A stretch of DNA of 64,000 bases, taken from Progne subis subis (Eukaryota > Chordata > Aves > Passeriformes > Hirundinidae). This document shows positions 13,087-25,251 of the stretch, piece by piece. A model generated the notes under the pieces. That model did no database searches. It was not told where the DNA came from and saw nothing but the letters and a program-made list of their open reading frames with translations. The position numbers were made by a program, and so were the translations under genes. The stretch spans positions 1-64,000 of the forward strand of contig JAKJHU010001344.1 of the NCBI GenBank assembly GCA_022316685.1. Reading direction: 5' to 3'. Positions within the stretch are counted from its first letter, which is position 1. Every line of letters starts with the position of its first letter.

Positions 13087-16000
13087 GGAAGCAGCTGGCT
13101 CCTGCGGTGATCTGTGCTGTAAATCAAAGCTAACAAGGGGGCAGGTTGTGCTGCCTCTCCCCGAGCTGTGCAGACCGGGATGAGCTCGGAGATGCTCAGT
13201 CTGTGCCTTTCCTGCCTGCACGATGGGCTTCAAAGAGCCGAGCTGCTGCTCCCCTCGCCGCGGTCCTGGTGGCTCCCAGCGCCTTGTGGCTTTTTGGTCC
13301 CATTAAAATCAAGCTGTGAACACAAGCAGGTTATTGATTCTTGAGAGCAGGAGGATGATTTGGCAGGCGGTTAATGAGCAGAGAACTCTTCCAGGCTCTG
13401 ATTTTCCGAAGGGTGTTGGAGCTGGAACATCTCAGTTAAGGCGTGTCAAGGAGCCTGCGAAGCCTCCCAGTCATCCAGAATTAATCTGTTCCTAACTGGG
13501 GGTTTAGGGCAGGCTTCTGCCAGGTTTGGCTGCTTAGGGGTGGTCCCAAAAACCTTTCTGGGTGGCCAAGAAGGGTCTCCCTCCAATCCCTTCTTGCTTG
13601 TCACTGGGGTGACTCTCATCACCCTCCGGGGACACTGACACAGCCTCGACCCCAAAGCAGCCCCTCCGAAGGCTCCAATCCTCCCTGCAGCCTCAGGACA
13701 GAGCTGCAGGGCTTGGTTTTGGGGGTTTGTTTTGGTGCCAAGCTGTGGGATGTGTCCCGGTGTGTCCGTGAACACAGACAAGGCCACGTGTGGGAGCATC
13801 GCTGCGGAGAGATGTATTAAATAAATCTGCTGCTCACGAGTGCTCCAGTGCTTCTCCTGCTGTTGCTGCCACACGAGAGTGTCTTCGTGTGCGCAAAAAC
13901 GAGAATTGCTGGGATGAGGAGAGTGGGGCCGGCCGAGGGAGGAGGGCTGAAGTGCCATTGTTCCCTCAGAACAAGAGGGGATCTCTGCAGAGGCACAGCT
14001 CTCAACGGGACCACGAGTGCAGCAATTATTTCTGCTCAATAATTGGATTTCTTAGTTCGGGTGTGGGGGAGTACCTGGGAAATTCTGGGTTGTGTACCCA
14101 AACTTTGAAGTCCTAAATGTGTGCCAGCTGTGATCTGACACCTGTGGTGGCAGCTGTGTGTTTGTGCCCCTGTTCAGGCACAGGGGAGGATTTCAGAGGG
14201 CTTTGGATAAAGATCTGTCACTCCTGGCTTTTCCCTTCTGCTCTGAAACTCATCCCCTTTGAAGCCCCCCCATGGAGAGGGCAGGGACAGCAAATCCCAA
14301 GGACAGAGACAACAAATCCAATCCTGGACAGCCCTCAGGTGAATCCATGTAGCTGGCCTGAAGGGAAGGTTGTCCAGGCAATTTCCAAGGTGTTTTAAAA
14401 TCATTTTTCCCCGACAGTGACAAGACAGGCAGCGTTATGATAAAAATGACATTCCTGCGTCTGTAACAATGCCATTAACGTTAGTTCCGAGCACATGAAA
14501 AGGATGCCGAGGCTCCCAACGAGCCAAAATTGTGCCAATACTGAGAGAAACCATTTTCTGCGGTTGGTTTATTGCAGGTTTTAACTACAGTGTGGAAAGC
14601 AGAGGAAGGAACCCACCCCAGGCCCCCAGGATACGTTCCCCCCATAATATCCGTATTTATCACTTCCCCCGCCTCTTCCATCAGCTGCCTGCAGCTCTTC
14701 CAGGGTCGTTGTTTCCTCTCTGCTGCTGGAAGGCGTCTCCCAAACTTTTTTCTCCTTGTTAATGCTTTGCTCTCACAGTTATTTCCATCTCTAGCCTCCT
14801 CACCATTAGTGGCAAACACATCCAGGTGGATAAGGACCAATTTCCCATCCCTTCCTGCTTCCCTGTCACTAGAAGATTTCCCGCTGCAGATAACTGGAAT
14901 TTTATTGTGTGTTGGGAGCTGGCAGAGTTGTCCCTCAGCCTCTCAGGTGGCGTTTCAGCTGAAGGGACTGGTGGGAATGTCCGGACTGGGAGTTTATCGG
15001 GGTGCGCTTGTGAAAAATGGGTGTTTGCAGGCAGAGCTGCGGGAACTCGGAGCTGTTCCTCAGGCCCGGTCCTGTGTGATGGGTTCAATTGAGTGGAACC
15101 CATGTTGCAACTTCCCCAGGCCTGATTTTACCTGAGTGCCACTTGTTTATGGAGCTTGCAGGCTGAGGGATGGGGGGAACGCAAAGATTCCGTGGAAAGC
15201 GTAATTGGCTGGGTGATATCTGGGGCCTTTCTGACCACTTCATATTTGTAACGTGCCAAAAATAGCTGCTCCTTCTGCTGGAGCCACGGCTGCTGCAGCT
15301 GGGAATAGATTTTAATTGATGGATCCTGTCAGGCTCTCAGCGGCCGTGCAGGCAGGAGAACCATTAAAGTGAGATTTCTTGTCCCTGCTCACTTCAACAC
15401 TCTGCTACCAGCTCGTGGCAGCCTTGCAGTTTTCCCTTAATATCCCCGGCCTTTGTACCCATAGCCTAGGGCCATATCCCGAGATTTTAGGTTTCCCAGC
15501 AGGGAGAGCTGCTGGCCACGGGCTTTGTGTCCTGGTGTTGCAGGTGTGCAATCACTGACAAAATCCTGTGTGTGGATTAAGGGACAGGAACTCCTGGGAA
15601 GTTGTGTGGGAAAAGGGACAGAAACTCCTCAGGACGTTTTTTGCTGGAGACTTCTGGAGCTTGGGGAAAATGTGGCATTGAACTGGGACTCTGGGATGTG
15701 ACCTTGCGTGGGAACAGGCTGTGACCATCCCTAAAGGAACCTGAACAGAGGCTGTGGCCAAAACCTCTCTGAGGCTCCTCCAGCAGGGTCAGGGAGCTGT
15801 GCGGGTTTGGGCTCTGAGTTTGTGCACCTTTCCCAAGGTTTTTTCCTGGGAAAATCCGTGTTCCTGTGTTCCCTGCACCCTCCTGTTTCCCCAGCTGCAT
15901 TCACTGTGCCTCCTCCCCAGCTCCAGGACCTGCTGTTGGAGGACCAAAATCCCTCCTATGCAGAAAGAGCCTATTTTAACTCCTGGTTTGGAGGAGTCAT

Positions 16001-16150
16001 CGCTGTCTTCCTCATGGATGTGCAGGAGCACCCATCTCCACCCCGCCCCAGCCTCCCTGCCACCCACAACAGCGCCAGCTCCGTTAAACCCCAATTCCTG
16101 CCCTGCCCAAAGGCACCACAGCGGGCCGGGGTGTGCTGCAATAACGGAAA

Positions 16151-16156
16151 TTTATT
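16151..16156 (-). terminator. Poly(A) signal of the nested HMG-box gene
   Basis: The - strand reads AATAAA about 80 bases after the TGA stop of the HMG-box gene, giving a very short 3' untranslated region, as is common in spermatid genes. The short distance and the absence of other signals between stop and hexamer support a complete, functional transcription unit rather than a chance ORF. Confidence 0.7.
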
Positions 16157-16235
16157 GGGACTTTCCAAGGAGCTGCAGTCTTGGGTGGGAACTGCAGTCA
16201 CAGGCGGGAGCTGCGGTCTCAGGCGGGAGCTGCAG

Positions 16236-16334
16236 TCACAGGTAGGACATGAGGAAGTTCCGCAGGTTGACCGCCTTGGTGGTGAAGGAGATCAGGAGGT
16301 CCTTCATGCCGCTCCTGCGGCGAGACATCCTTGA

Positions 16335-16369
<35 letters not shown>

Positions 16370-16730
16370 CCTTGAGCCGGCGGCGGATCCTCCTGCCCTT
16401 CATGCTCTCGGCCATCTCCCTGTACATATCCTTGTCTTCTCTGGGCAGCCTTTGCCACATCCTGCCCAGCCTCTTGGCCTGCTGCACCACGGTGGCGTTG
16501 GGGTAGGACCTCTGCACCCGCCGGCGGTGCTTCTCCATGAAGAGGAAGAAGGGCGGCAGCGCACGCCTGGACCTGAAGCGGACGCTCTTCCCGAAGCGCC
16601 TTCCCCTCCTGGCCCGGAGGCCGCGGCGTGCCCTCATGGATCTCTGGAGCGCGCGGCTTGGCCTCTGGATGGTGATGCGGAAGAGCATCGTGGTTCTGGG
16701 CCCGCGGCCCGAGCGCAACGGCCGGGCCAT
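16236..16730 (-). CDS. Arginine-rich single HMG-box protein, putative spermatid chromatin protein
   Basis: An intronless 164-residue reading frame starts at an ATG in a good context (GCC before, G after) and ends in TGA. Residues 1-55 are basic and low in acidic residues. Residues 56-115 fit an HMG box: PPFFLF opens helix 1, YPN and AKRLGRMW form helix 2 with the invariant tryptophan (92), and EDKDMYREMAE gives helix 3 with its tyrosine (103). Residues 113-140 are an Arg/Ser tract with an RS dipeptide repeat, and a hydrophobic tail (GMKDLLISFT to MSYL) closes the protein. About 45 of 164 residues are arginine and none is cysteine. HMG boxes bend DNA; Arg/Ser-rich tails resemble transition proteins and protamines. 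A role in packing sperm DNA is inferred. In mammals HMGB4, a testis HMG protein, is also nested antisense in CSMD2, but it has two boxes and is not this arginine-rich. Orthology is therefore open. Confidence 0.85.
16335..16370 (-). repeat. In-frame hexamer repeat coding Arg-Ser
   Basis: On the - strand the units AGG AGC repeat six times inside the HMG-box gene and encode the RS dipeptide tract. The 6-bp unit keeps the frame, so copy number could vary between alleles and change only the length of the basic tail. Confidence 0.85.
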
Positions 16731-16879
16731 GGCCGTGCTGGGCCGCACCTGCTGCTCTTCCCGCTGCCGCTGCCTCGCTGCCCGGAGCTGCTCGGCGGGA
16801 ACGCTGCGGAGGAGCGCGAGGCCGTGCCGCCCCTCCGCACCGGCTGCCGGAGCGCTCTGAGGCAGCGCCGGGCGGCGCC

Positions 16880-17000
16880 GGGCCAGGCCGCCGCGCCGAC
16901 GTCACCGCGCCACTGTGACATCAGCCGCCGGGGGCCAATCGGGACGGGCCGGCGCGGCTCCCCGCAACGCTATTGGCTGGAGGGGCGTGCTGACGTCATA
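16880..17000 (-). promoter_or_regulatory. GC-rich, TATA-less promoter with CRE and CCAAT boxes
   Basis: The stretch 150-270 bases before the HMG-box ATG is CpG-rich. It contains a GACGTCAC site (16898-16905), a TGACATCA site (16915-16922), a perfect palindromic TGACGTCA (16991-16998), and CCAAT boxes on both strands (CCAAT at 16935-16939; ATTGG at 16972-16976). I see no TATA box. CRE sites bound by CREM-tau are the known switch for many post-meiotic sperm genes (transition protein 1, protamine 1), which fits the protein. The CCAAT boxes on both strands leave open whether the promoter also fires rightward. Confidence 0.6.
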
Positions 17001-17702
17001 GTCAGCGTGGTGGAACGGGTTTGGGTTGACGTGGTAGCGATCCTGTTGGGAGTTCCATCCCGGTGGAACGTTGGGGTGGGCGTTGGTGACGTCGCTGTGT
17101 AGTGGGGACACGAGGTTCCCAAAGCAGGACAGGCCAGGCCTGGTCCTCGTATGTCATTGCCATGGCGGCACAGCAGGGCTCGGGTGAGTCGGGAGCGTTC
17201 CATGGATGGAATTTTGGGATGTGACACGGTGACGTCACTGTGTAGTGGGGACACGAGGTTCCCAAAGCAGGCCGGGCCAGGCCTGGTCCTCGTATGTCAT
17301 TGCCATGGTGGCACAGCAGGTCTCGGATGAATTGGGAATATTCTGTGGATGGAATTTTGGGATGTGCCATGGTGACGTGTGCTCCCTGAGTGAGTCAGAA
17401 GGAGCCCGGTCTGCTCCCTGTAACCCTTTTGGCTGGAGGGATGTGACGATGTCACATCTGTGATGATGTCATGGCCACGGTGATGGAGCAGGTCTTGGCT
17501 GAGTCGGGAACGCTCCATGGACAGAATTTCGGGATGTGCCATGATGACATCACCGTGCCGTGGTGACAGGTGGTCTCCCAAACCCACCAGAAGGAGCCAC
17601 ATCCCCTTCCTGTAACCCTGTGGGCTGGAGGGATGTGGTGATGTCACAGCCGTGGTGATGTCACAGCCGTGGTGATGTCACAGCCGTGGTGGTGACATCA
17701 CA
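17001..17702 (-). promoter_or_regulatory. Diverged tandem copies of the promoter module, an array of CRE-like sites
   Basis: Two long copies share GACACGAGGTTCCCAAAGCA followed by GGCCAGGCCTGGTCCTCGTA (17108 and 17249 onward). Other parts (about 17390-17455 and 17585-17650) repeat a CTGTAACCC, TTGGCTGGAGGG, TGAC/TGATGTCAC order that matches the proximal promoter (16962-17000). CRE-like cores occur at 17027, 17087, 17230 (perfect TGACGTCA), 17373, about 17444 and about 17544. A run of a 17-bp unit holding GATGTCAC follows at 17637-17691. All lie upstream of the HMG-box gene on its strand. Confidence 0.6.
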
Positions 17703-18927
17703 TCCCTTCACCCAGGGCCGTGTCCCTGCTCCGGGATTTTGGCTCCGTTTCTCACCCAGCGTTTTACAAACCTGTAACACCCGAGGAGGGAAGCGGAGCC
17801 CTTGGATTTTTTGTCATGATAAAATGTGGAGCCGCCACTCGCCGCTGCGAGGTGGCAGCTGATAATGGGAAAATGGTTTAGTAGCAGCCCTAAAAATAAT
17901 TGTCTGTGACAGCTGTTCCTTGGTTCCTGTCAGGAGAACCACTGTTATTTAAATCCACAGCCCTTGGACTCCATGGCTAATTTATTTGGGTGGACTTTTC
18001 ATTAATTTGAAAGGTTCTGCGGGTTTAAAAGCCCTCATTAATTACGCTTTAGCAGATGGGAATGCAGTAACGTTCTGCAGGTTTGCCTGGGAAGAAGAGG
18101 AATTCCCAGTGGTTTGTTTGGTTGTTTCCAGAAGGTGAAATCAGTCGCTCCCAGGCAGAGGTGAGCTTGGCTGTCCCTGTCAGAATTCTTGTGACTGAGG
18201 ACAGGACTATGAATAAAACAAATTGAAATTTTGACCACTCATTCCGGGTACAAGGTGATTTATTGAAGTTCCCAGTAGCGTTAAATATTCATATGTAGCC
18301 GATTGCATAAGTACTAAATTATGAAACAGCCCCTGCTCTGTGGAACTTGTCTCTCTGGAAGGTAAAGATGGGGGAGCAGAAGCCTTGGAAGTCGGGAGCC
18401 ATCCCTGAGTTACACAGGATAACTCTGGAATTGCAACTCTGGAATTTGGGACTCTGGAGTTGGGACTCCTGTAATTGCTGGGCTGGTTAATCCTGGCAGA
18501 GAGGGGCCGAGGACTCCTGAGGCTCACGGCGAAATCCAGCCTGGGCAGAACACACTTCCCAGTTCCCCTGCTGTGTTTACTCCAGGTTCTTTTCCAGTGG
18601 CCTCAGCCTGGTAAATAAACTCCGTTTTTCGCACCAGCCTCGTTCCTTTCATGTCCCGGCTCCCCCTTCCAGTGGAGAGGGTGATTTGCATTCCATTTAT
18701 CTCTCCCTTCCCTTGTTTCCTTTGCTCTCCAAAGAGAACCTGCCCTGGTGATTATTCTGGGGCAATGAAATAATTTCATTCCGGCAGTCACAGGTCCCTT
18801 CAGCAGGTGCTTTATTATCTCAATAATTCAGCCTAAGAGACTTTCCAGCCTCCCCAATTCCCACAGTTCAGGAGCTACAAATAAAACTCTTTTGCTCTTT
18901 CCCTGATTTGGTTTGTTTAGCCTCTTT

Positions 18928-18935
18928 TTTTTTTT

Positions 18936-18967
<32 letters not shown>

Positions 18968-18972
18968 TTTCC
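18928..18972. repeat. Poly-T and TTTTC run
   Basis: Roughly twenty Ts are followed by TTTTTC repeats. No retroelement is evident next to it. Confidence 0.8.
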
Positions 18973-21900
18973 CCTGCGTTCTTTCCAGATCCTCCCCAGG
19001 AATTACATTTAAATGTGGGATTGATGCTGCTCAGCCCAATTGCCTTAAGGGGTGCATTGTGTTAAAATGCACATAAAGGCAGCGCTGTCCCACTTGGGCT
19101 GGGTCATTTGTAAAATTCACTTTGAATCGAGGCCATTTATCTGAACTCAGCACAGTGTTTTGTTGTGTCCCTGGATTATCTACATTCTCCATCAAACTAG
19201 GTCATTTGGGTCCAGGGAAATCTGGGATACAGGTGCTGGAATAAACTGGGATGGGACACAGCCACCGGTCCTTTCTCCAGCATTGAGCTGGGTTTAACCC
19301 ACCACCACTTTTATGGGGCCTCTCTGCAGGCAGAGAGATCAGAATAAAGCACCTTTACCGCTCCAGTTTCCTCTTTTATTGGAGGATTTTCACGTGGAAC
19401 GGTGATTGCTCAGGACAAATCATTTTTTTGGGAGCAGAGCCCAGGAAGACCAGGCTTTGGACACTTCAAGACGTTGCAGAGCTTTTCCCGTGGCTGCTCC
19501 AGGTGTTTGTTTAATCATGGGAATACTCATAAATGCATCCTGGAGTTGGTGAGTTGAGGGGATTTGTGTCTGTTTTCCTGCCTGAACCTGAAGAAGGACT
19601 GTGGCTGTGCTGAGACCTTCTCAGTGCCCTGATCTCAGCAGGGCAGAGGGTCCAGGTGTGTCCTGAGGCTGATCAGGAAGGATTTCGCCACTAGTCCTGG
19701 CCGAAAATAAATCCTGATTGTGGAACCTGTTGGGATTTGCAGTGAAAAATCAGAATTTGCAAAATTTGTATTTAGCGGAAGATATTGCATGCAGAGAGGC
19801 AAAATGAACAACAACAAAAAAACCCCAACAAAACCGACCCCAAAATGCCACAAAACCGCCCAGAAACCTTTCACAGGCCTTGGCCACTGCTCTCCCTGCC
19901 CTATTAGGCAATGAGTGTTGATGAAGGGGTGGAACTGGCTCCAGTTTTGCCGCGGTGGGTGAAAATCCCATGCCAGGAGGAATAACGTCAAAGGCAAGCC
20001 AGGAAAATTAACAGGAGGAGAAGACTCTCCGTGAATCGCAATTAAAGTTGAGGTAAAGCTGCTGCCAGAGCGCTCCCAGCAGCGCTCCCAGTCCCTCCTT
20101 GTCAGGAGCAATCCCGGGAACACACAGCAGCTCCTCATTGGAAAGAACAAGTTTTTACTGTTACTTCTAAAAAAGCTGCGAGTGAAAACAGCCTCTTGAC
20201 AGAAACCATCAGGACACACCAAAAAAAAAAACCCCAAAAAACAAAAAACTACAACAAAAAAACCCACCCCAAACCTAAGCAGGAAGATGAGAAAAATGTC
20301 ACTGCTCGTAATGATGTTAATTAGGAGGTAAATGAATGTTGACATTTGAGAGCTGAGCTGAAAGGATCGGACGTGTGAAGGTGTGGAGGATCTGTGTGGA
20401 GTCTGAGGGAGGGAGAAGCTGAAATACCTGGGAGATTCCCTTTCCTGCAGGAGCAGAAGGAAGGAAAAAGGTTCAGGATTTTCTTTGTTGGTTCTCAGAA
20501 CTACACGGGGTGAACCCAGCTTTGGAAAGCTTCCTGTCTCGGACTCTTCCCTCTGATTCGGGATGGCAGGAAAAGGTCTCAGCACGGGGATGGGGCCTTA
20601 AAAGTCCCAAGGTGAATAGAAAATACTGCATTTTATAATCTGGTGATATTTGGGTGAATTTTTGCATTTATTCCGGGTACAGGTGCTCTCAGGTGTGTAA
20701 AGCTGAGCTCAGGAGCTCTGTTTGGATCCCAGCAGGTTCCTCTGTAGCTCGGGTGTGCACGTGGCTCCCTTCAGCCCAGTCCTGGTGCCTCAGCTGGTTT
20801 GGTGCTGTGTTTGGTGCTGTGTTTCGTGGTTTTTCCTCGTGCAAACCCAAGGGGAGAGTAGAACCATGGAATCGTGGGATGGGTTGGAACATGTGGAACA
20901 TGTGGGACACGTCCTTCCCACTTTTGTTGTTTTCTTCTGTTAAAGTAATTCCTTGAGAATTCCTTGAATCCTCATTGTGCCTGAATTCCAGAGCCTGGGA
21001 GACTTGACTTTTTGGCTTTTGAAAGCTGGAACAGGAGTCCTTCCCCTCAGGAATTCATCACCCTCTGCCATCCCTCCTGCACTGCTGAGGGTCACCCTGG
21101 TGGTTTTTCAAACAATAACCTTTATTCCCCTCATTTTTAGTATGGTTTGGTTTTTTTTCCCAGTCTCCTGTTTCCTGCCCTGAAGTCAGGGATCAGGGAG
21201 GTCTCTGTCCTGGGATTTGGGGCTGCTCAGCAGGTGTCTCCCATCTTTAGGACCTCGTGCTGCCGGATTCTCCCGGGAATGCTTCAATGCACCAGGAGAA
21301 TCTCCCTGGAGGTGCCTTGCCCTTGACCTGCCCACTCCATCCTCAAACCCAATTTATCCCCTTTGCCAGCCCTGTGGATTTTATGCTCCCAGCTGCCTCC
21401 TTTTCCCCTTTTATTGTCCTGAAGGGAAGCGAAAGGGACAGGAGGGGAGCGGTGCCTCTCGCGCTGCTGAAAGCCGCCAGACCTGGGGCTGCGTGTCATA
21501 AACTCCTTCCTCCCTCTACAATTCACACCGTGTTGCCTTTTATTCCTGACCCATTTTAATGGGAGTAGTTCCTCCTGTTTCCCACTTCAATGCAATTATA
21601 CCACGCTTCTCCTTTCCCACATCCCAGGAAGCTGCCCAGCCATTACATGGCATTAAATGGAGTAGTTGCAAGATTAGGTTCCTTCGGCCCGGCCATTAAA
21701 AAATGCCATTACAGAGGAGCTGCAGGAGAGCACCTGGAGAATCCGGCTTTGAGGCTGGAAGCTCTGCAGGAATATTTTTTATCGTTATTGACCACCCCAA
21801 GGCCTCTGGGAGAAGGGAGCCAAGGGCATTCCTGAGGGGTTTTATCCTCTGAGGAAGGAGGGAAGGCAGGAGTGGTTTCACGTGGGGCGGGTGGGATCAG

Positions 21901-22150
21901 CTGGACTGCAGGTTGTTGTCTTCAGGGAGAATTAAAAATACAAATTGTCAGCCCTGGGGTGCTTGTCCAGCTCTGGGACCCTTGGGACAGCAGGGACAGG
22001 GAGCTCCTGGAGCGCTGTGGAGATGAGGAAAAGGGGTGGAGGGACAGGGCGAGGGGCAATGGCTGCAGACTGCAAAAGCGGAGATTTGGGCAAGATTTCG
22101 GGAAGAAATTCATCCCTGTGAGAGCAGGGAGGGGCTGGGATGGAATTCCC

Positions 22151-22217
22151 AGAGGAGCTGGGAGGGGAGGGGAAGGGGAAGGGGAAGGGGAAGGGGAAGG
22201 GAAGGGAAGGGAAGGGA
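22151..22217. repeat. GGGGAA purine microsatellite
   Basis: Purine-only GGGGAA and GGGAA units, one strand all A and G. Confidence 0.85.
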
Positions 22218-24011
22218 TCTCTCCCTGTGCCATCAGCACCTGGTGGCCGTGCCAGCACTTGGACCTCGTCACCAGCATCCCTGTGCTTCACCCTGAGCCT
22301 CTCCTCAGGTGGAGCCCGGCTCTGGTGACATCCACGGAGCGAGGAGGGACAGAAAGGAGAGGCAGAGCCCCCTGCGAGCAGGGCAGGGGACACTGGAGCT
22401 GATAAGGAGCTGATTTGGGAGGAATGACTTTAACACCGCATGTAAATGTGGGAGTGCTGTCAGTCCCCGGATAAGATTTGGGCTGGTGAGATAACAGAGG
22501 TTCAGGGAGGGCTGATCCCGGGAATATTTCCTGCCAGCAGCTGTGTTCCGGTGGAATTCTTCTCTGCCTGCTTTTCCTTGATAGGGAGGTGACCTCCCTC
22601 TGCTCTCCGCTGTGGTTTGGGGTTGATTTTTGGGTAATATTTGTCAACAGAACAGACCAAACACCGCCTTGATTTCTCTTCTAATGCCCCTGCTGTTTGT
22701 CCCGGGGATTTCCACCGGAGAGGCGGCGAGGGGAGGCTGTGTAATTTAATCTCCCGGCTGTAAAAATCCATTTCTGCCTGTACTTGTTGAGAATTTAACT
22801 GTGACACAGCGAATATGAAATGACTCGAGTGCACTTTGATAGAGATGTCATAATGAAGGGTGATGTGAGCCCGCAGGTACAGGATGGTGCTCGCAGTTTG
22901 ATGGACAACTGGAACAATTGGATTTGTTTTTTCTTCTTTTTTCTCCCTTTTTTTTTTCGTGTTGATTGTCCTCCAGATCTTAACAATATATTTTTTTTTT
23001 ATAGCTGCCCTCTCTGTGCTACCTTCACCTGCAGTTGTCCAAGGCTCCATAAAATAACCATTTTTGTTTGAGCTAAAGAAAAACTGACTGGAGGAGAAAG
23101 ACCAGTTTTGGATCAGGGTGGATTCGTCCCAAGGAATTCCAAGGGCAGAGCGGGATCTCCTGTAAAATGAACATTTTGGGTGGTCTTGAGCTGCCTGCAG
23201 GAGCGCCAATGGAATCCTTGGAGATGTAGATTTTAGAAAAAGAGCAGAAATTTTCCCCTGGAACAAAACCAAACCTGTAGATCCTGGCTGGTTTTGTCTG
23301 TCCAGGTACCTGGGGAATTGAGTACCTTGAGGACCTGCCTGGGAGGGCTGGAAATGCCCAGTGAGGGCTTTGGGATGTGGGAAAATCCCAGCCTGGAGAG
23401 GCTGGGGGTGTGTTCTGGGAAATGCAGGCACTGGGAGAGCTGGAGCTTCCCGGGCTCCTCAACTCTGATCCCGTTATCCCAGGGGAAATTCACAGCTCAG
23501 CTCCTGGGGCGATGCCTGGGGGTGATTCCTGGATAAATGGATAAATCCCTGCTGGAATGTGGCACCTGCTCCTTTGCCCTGTGCTCCCCCCATTGCTGGC
23601 TGGGGTCTGTGTGGGGCTGATTCTGCTGTGATCCAGGGAAATGAGCACAAGGAACATTTCCATGAGCGGTGAGTGTCCAATTAACAAATCCCACTCCCTC
23701 CTCCCAGCTTTGGGTGGAGCAGAGAGTTTCTGGTGCTTTCCCAGGACTTATGGAGCATTCTGGACACGGAATCATCCCTCAGATTTACGGGGTTTTCCTG
23801 GAAACCCCTCAGATTTATGGGTTTGCTCTAATTCGCCTGCGTGACCTTGGCTGATTCTCTGCCTCCTCCCCATGTTTTGCCAGTGGAAGGTGGAAGGGTT
23901 TTTTTGGGGATTTGGCAGGCTGTGCCCTGTCTGGGGTGTGAAATAGGAACTGTGCACGGCGTGGGGATTTTAATGAGCATCTTTTGTCTAAGGAGGAAAC
24001 AGAAGAGCACT

Positions 24012-24228
24012 GGGAACTCAATAAACCCACCTGGGAATTTCATAAACCCACCTGGGAACTCAATAAACCCACCTGGGAATTTCATAAACCCTCCTGGGAA
24101 CTCAATAAACCCTCCTGGGAATTTCATAAACCCACCTGGGAACTCAATAAACCCTCCTGGGAATTTCATAAACCCACCTGGGAACTCAATAAACCCACCT
24201 GGGAATTTCATAAACCCACCTGGGAATT
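24012..24228. repeat. 21-bp minisatellite, two alternating unit forms
   Basis: About ten units of GGGAACTCAATAAACCCACC and GGGAATTTCATAAACCCACC alternate, so the higher-order period is 42 bp. Because 21 is a multiple of three, reading frames stay open over it; this is not a gene. Confidence 0.9.
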
Positions 24229-25251
24229 CCTGGCTGGCGGAAGGTGGGAGCACAGGGGCAGGTGGAATTTAAAATTAGGGTGTTTTTTTTTCCTTTTTCC
24301 GAGGGCTCTCACGCAGGGAATCTCCAAAGGAGTTGATGCTGAGTGGGTGCTGGAATGTTTGGGTGGACTCACTCTGCTGCTGAGGAGGTGCCACTCCATC
24401 CTAGAAACAACAATTCCAGGAATTCTCTGGGCAGCAAACACATTGAAAATGGATTTTTCTAAAGAAGTCACCCAGAATGATAAAGCCAGGCCTGTTTTAT
24501 GCTCTCCTGCTCGAGTCATTCAGTTGCAAACACCTTTTCACGTCGTTCTTGGCAGGAAGAGCCGAAGCTGGGTTGGAAAGGATGAGTTCGGAAAGGAGTA
24601 AAATGGGAAAAACAAATGTTTTCCTTTTTCTCATGGTTTCACTGAGTGGAAGTTACTGAAAAGCACCTTTCCTCGTCCCTGCTGCCGTTAAATTAAAGCT
24701 CCAGCACGAGTTTATCAGGGAATGAAATCTCAGAGCTTCCTGTAGGCTTCAAGCAGGTGACTCCTTGTTGTTTTTTCTTGAAGAGTCATTGAGGACAAGG
24801 TGGAATTGGGGGCAGAAATGAGAATTTAGCCGAACAATTTGTTGCTGTAGCTGGTGGCTGGCACCTCTCTCAGGGCTCCCACGTCCTGGCACAGGCAGGA
24901 TTTATTGCTTTGCAGCTCTCCTGTGGAATAATGCGGTGTAAAGCGACAATGTCAAAGCAAGTTAAGGATCTGCTTCGTTCGGAGAGACTTCCCTGCAATA
25001 ATCCCGTGTATTAAACTCCTGGAGACACTGCAGGAATTCCCAGGGGAACCATTCGGAGCAAACACTGCTCCTTCAACATCATCATTACCCAGGCTTGGCT
25101 CCCTCATAAAAATTCCTCTCGGTGATCCCAGATAATCTCTTTTGTCGCCGTCTTTCATTGTTTTTAGTGCGCCCTGCCGAGGGGAAGGAGGGAGCTCTGA
25201 GCACGGGAAAGGGACGGGAAAATCCTCGAGCTCCTTCCAACCAAACTGTGC

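Noticed and set aside
16731..16748. A start six codons upstream of the chosen ATG of the HMG-box gene
   Set aside because: The upstream codon is GTG, an unlikely eukaryotic start; the ATG at 16730 has a good context.
16219..16905. A longer - strand open frame (228 residues) overlapping the HMG-box gene in another frame
   Set aside because: It is rich in Ala, Gly and Pro with no domain, and it exists because the HMG-box gene is GC-rich. The frame with the HMG box has the conserved motifs, a good start context and a matching poly(A) signal.
19635..20585. A 316-residue - strand frame with hydrophobic stretches
   Set aside because: The hydrophobic parts come from A-rich runs (AAAAACCCC and CAAAACAAA) read in reverse; no family is recognised.
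22502..23431. A 309-residue - strand frame
   Set aside because: No recognisable domain, odd composition and no promoter or poly(A) support; length alone is not convincing in GC-rich intron.
24012..24228. CRISPR-like array of direct repeats
   Set aside because: There are no unique spacers; it is a minisatellite, as are the arrays at 28481 and 31537, and the genome is a vertebrate's.
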